DNA of 64,000 bases from Luscinia megarhynchos (taxonomy: Eukaryota > Chordata > Aves > Passeriformes > Turdidae), in the NCBI GenBank assembly GCA_034336665.1, contig CM067569.1:19227820-19291819 (forward strand), read 5' to 3'. Below, in pieces: positions 61,969 through 64,000 of this stretch. Within the stretch, counting starts at the first letter, position 1. Each line of letters opens with the position of its first letter. The notes under the pieces are model-generated. The model saw only the letters and a program-made list of their open reading frames with translations, ran no database searches and was not told where the DNA came from. A program made the position numbers and the translations under genes.

Positions 61969-64000
61969 TTCATAAATAAATGTATGCAAAAAAATTTGGA
62001 ATAACTGACAAAAAAGGATACTTGCTATACCTGAAAGACATAAAAAAAGTAGTACTCAAACAGCATCTGATTTCTGTGAAAGTTTCCAGGAAAGCCGTGA
62101 TGCTAATCATGTAGAAATCACTGGCTAGACATTTGGAAAAATGTTCTGAAATGCTGAACAATCTTTTGAGAACTTTAATTTTCTGCAAGGTGAAAAGATA
62201 CTATTTGCTTCATTTCAGATTAGCAAGTGAACTGAAGAGAATTCTGTTCAGTTCAACAACCTGGTCATTTAAAACAAAGAAACAAACTAGGATTTGAAAA
62301 AGCAGAAACATTTGTTTTCCTCAAATTAAGTGAATTAGAGTTGGTATGAAAGGAAGAAATCTATTCGTTTTTAAATAGTGTTCTTAAACCAGCTATCCTT
62401 TCCTCCAGTTAATAAATATTTTTTTAATGCAAAACCTGCTAAGAAAATCTTGCTTTTTCTGTTCTAATATATTTAGGAAGTCAGGGAACTTATGGTCATT
62501 TTATTTAATTAGCATGAATAATTACAAATACTGGTTTTAATTTAATTTTAATTTCCATCCAAATATAACTTGACACAGATAACAAGTAAAAAGTTAATAA
62601 TCTAATAAAATAATAATATGGACTCATCGTTCACTATTTTGCCATGTAATAATATGTGAAGACAAATTATATTAAACAACATAATTGCTTAAATAAATAT
62701 GCACATGATGCAGTTCATCTACTTGGCAAAAGCTGAAATGACTATGTTTAGGGTGAATTTTATATTTGTCAAAATATTTGTTACCTCCCATAAAATTCAA
62801 GCTTAAGAAAACAGCCTCACAGTGGAAATGTAAAACAAGTTGATCCAGATTGCTGTTTTAAATCATTACTAAAACTGACCATTCCATTCAGTTGTGCTTA
62901 TAATGTTACAGTGAGAAGGGAAGTATTTCCTTCTCCTTTTCCTTGTTTGTACTGGTGAAAAATTCCTGTCTTACTTCAGTCCACTTTAGCCTCTTATACA
63001 AGCAAGCAGTAGCCCTGGCAGGGCTTGACTAATCTGACTTTAAAAAAACTGCTGGGGGGCCCAAGTTGGATTTGGTGATGGCAGATCCCACAGATGCTGA
63101 CCCAGCCCAGCAGCATGGCTGCAGTCACCAGCAGGCAAACAAAACAGCCTCTTGGGCACATCTCTGGGTGCTCCAATGCCATCAAAATGGAATGTGATAA
63201 TCATTCATGCGTCTGCTCCCAGGTTGTTACTATCCTGCCTCACTAAAATGGAGGTAGTATTTTGTGTGAGCAGGCCTCTCATATTTAAGATGAGGAACTG
63301 GCAAAAGCAGAAGACCACAGGACCTGCAAGTTTAATCAACTCTTTCCCCTCCTTAAGAAGAGATAATATCTTCTTATCTAGTCAAGGAATTTGTAAAAGC
63401 AAAAGGTGTTACTATTCTTCTCTGGGACCAAATGGCTGAGAGTGATAGATGGTCAGATGAATGATCCCTGAAACAGACAGGAATGGGGGTGGAGGGGAAG
63501 GAATCACACAAACTATTTATATGCATTCAGTGGAATTTTCACTGACAGTAACTTTATGATGATGAAGAAAGCAGTTGGTGGGCTTTAAAGGCATATTCAA
63601 CTGAGGAACACAGGACCCAAAAGAAATAATATCTTTGCTTTCCTTAAATTAGCATTTAAGTGAACAATGGCAGTGAATGAAAATAATGTCATATAAAGAC
63701 AATCGCAGTGAATTGGCATTCCCAGTCCAATTTTCTTCAGCAGAGGACAGCATTGCAGGCTGACACACTCTATGCTGCTGGACAAAAGGGGGCTTTTTTA
63801 GAGAAAATAATTGTATTATATTGTATTTCCAGCTATTCAAGTTTTGCCTTTTCTTCTGAGGTTAAATGAAGGATCCAATGAGTACAATTTTGATAAAAAT
63901 TCTTATGATGTAGACATTTGCCCAGTGTAGCAAGGACTGTGCTTTATACCTGAGTTAAGCAGACATTATTAACTTTTGGTGTCCATCAGCTGTACTGGAT

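Larger units (their letters stand above)
58990..64000 (+). other. PAX2: Intron 7, 5' part
   Basis: About 5 kb from GTAAGC to the window end. No exon with the expected next residues (RDMASTTLPGYPP) was seen, so the downstream exons lie outside. It contains a GTT microsatellite at 61.9 kb, an octamer-bearing block at 60.9 kb and an AT-rich zone with TAATTAG/AATTAC cores at 62.48-62.7 kb. The small open frames are chance. Confidence 0.85.

Noticed and set aside
58990..64000. PAX2 exon 8
   Set aside because: No RDMASTT-type coding sequence with an acceptor was seen.

Overview
The window is an internal part of one vertebrate gene, PAX2, on the + strand. Six coding exons are visible at 3668-3836, 5073-5270, 33385-33470, 35499-35618, 56831-57006 and 58863-58989. 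All six have AG/GT splice borders, and their phases join without a break into about 292 residues: the whole paired domain, the octapeptide, a basic nuclear-localisation-type stretch, the partial homeodomain and the start of the C-terminal regulatory region. The residues fit PAX2 rather than PAX5 or PAX8, mainly through the octapeptide exon and the KRKRDED-DVSEG junction. The usual first coding exon (about 14 residues) and the exons for the transactivation and inhibitory tail were not found and are presumed to lie outside the window.

The organism is an amniote, most likely a sauropsid (bird or crocodilian type). The paired domain looks unchanged from the mammalian one as I recall it, exons 4, 6 and 7 carry several substitutions, there are no primate or rodent SINEs or recent LINEs, and the only dispersed repeats I can recognise are a few old MIR-like SINE remnants. 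I cannot fix the species.

Layout. 1-3667 is the end of intron 1 (CpG-rich start, AT-rich middle, long TTTC microsatellite just before exon 2). Intron 2 (3837-5072) and the flanks of exon 3 form a CpG island. Intron 3 (5271-33384, 28 kb) is AT-rich and holds MIR remnants, a T/G-only tract, an AT palindrome, an isolated GC-rich exon-like block, a roughly 31-bp minisatellite and several regulatory-looking blocks. Intron 4 (33471-35498) is short. Intron 5 (35619-56830, 21 kb) holds several strongly diverged tandem arrays and, mostly in its second half, many blocks with homeodomain and octamer-type cores. Intron 6 (57007-58862) has two more such blocks. 58990-64000 is the start of intron 7.

No second gene, tRNA, rRNA, CRISPR or intact mobile element was found. 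All other open frames look like chance or repeat-driven frames in introns. Exons 2-4 together make the DNA-binding domain, exon 5 adds the Groucho-type repression motif and basic stretch, and exons 6-7 the partial homeodomain and linker. The introns probably carry the gene's tissue enhancers, but every regulatory call is made from pattern alone, without alignment. I see no sign of an undescribed biological system. The observations most worth checking are the exon-like GC block in intron 3, the set of decayed minisatellites with 30-36 bp units, and the octamer/homeodomain blocks.
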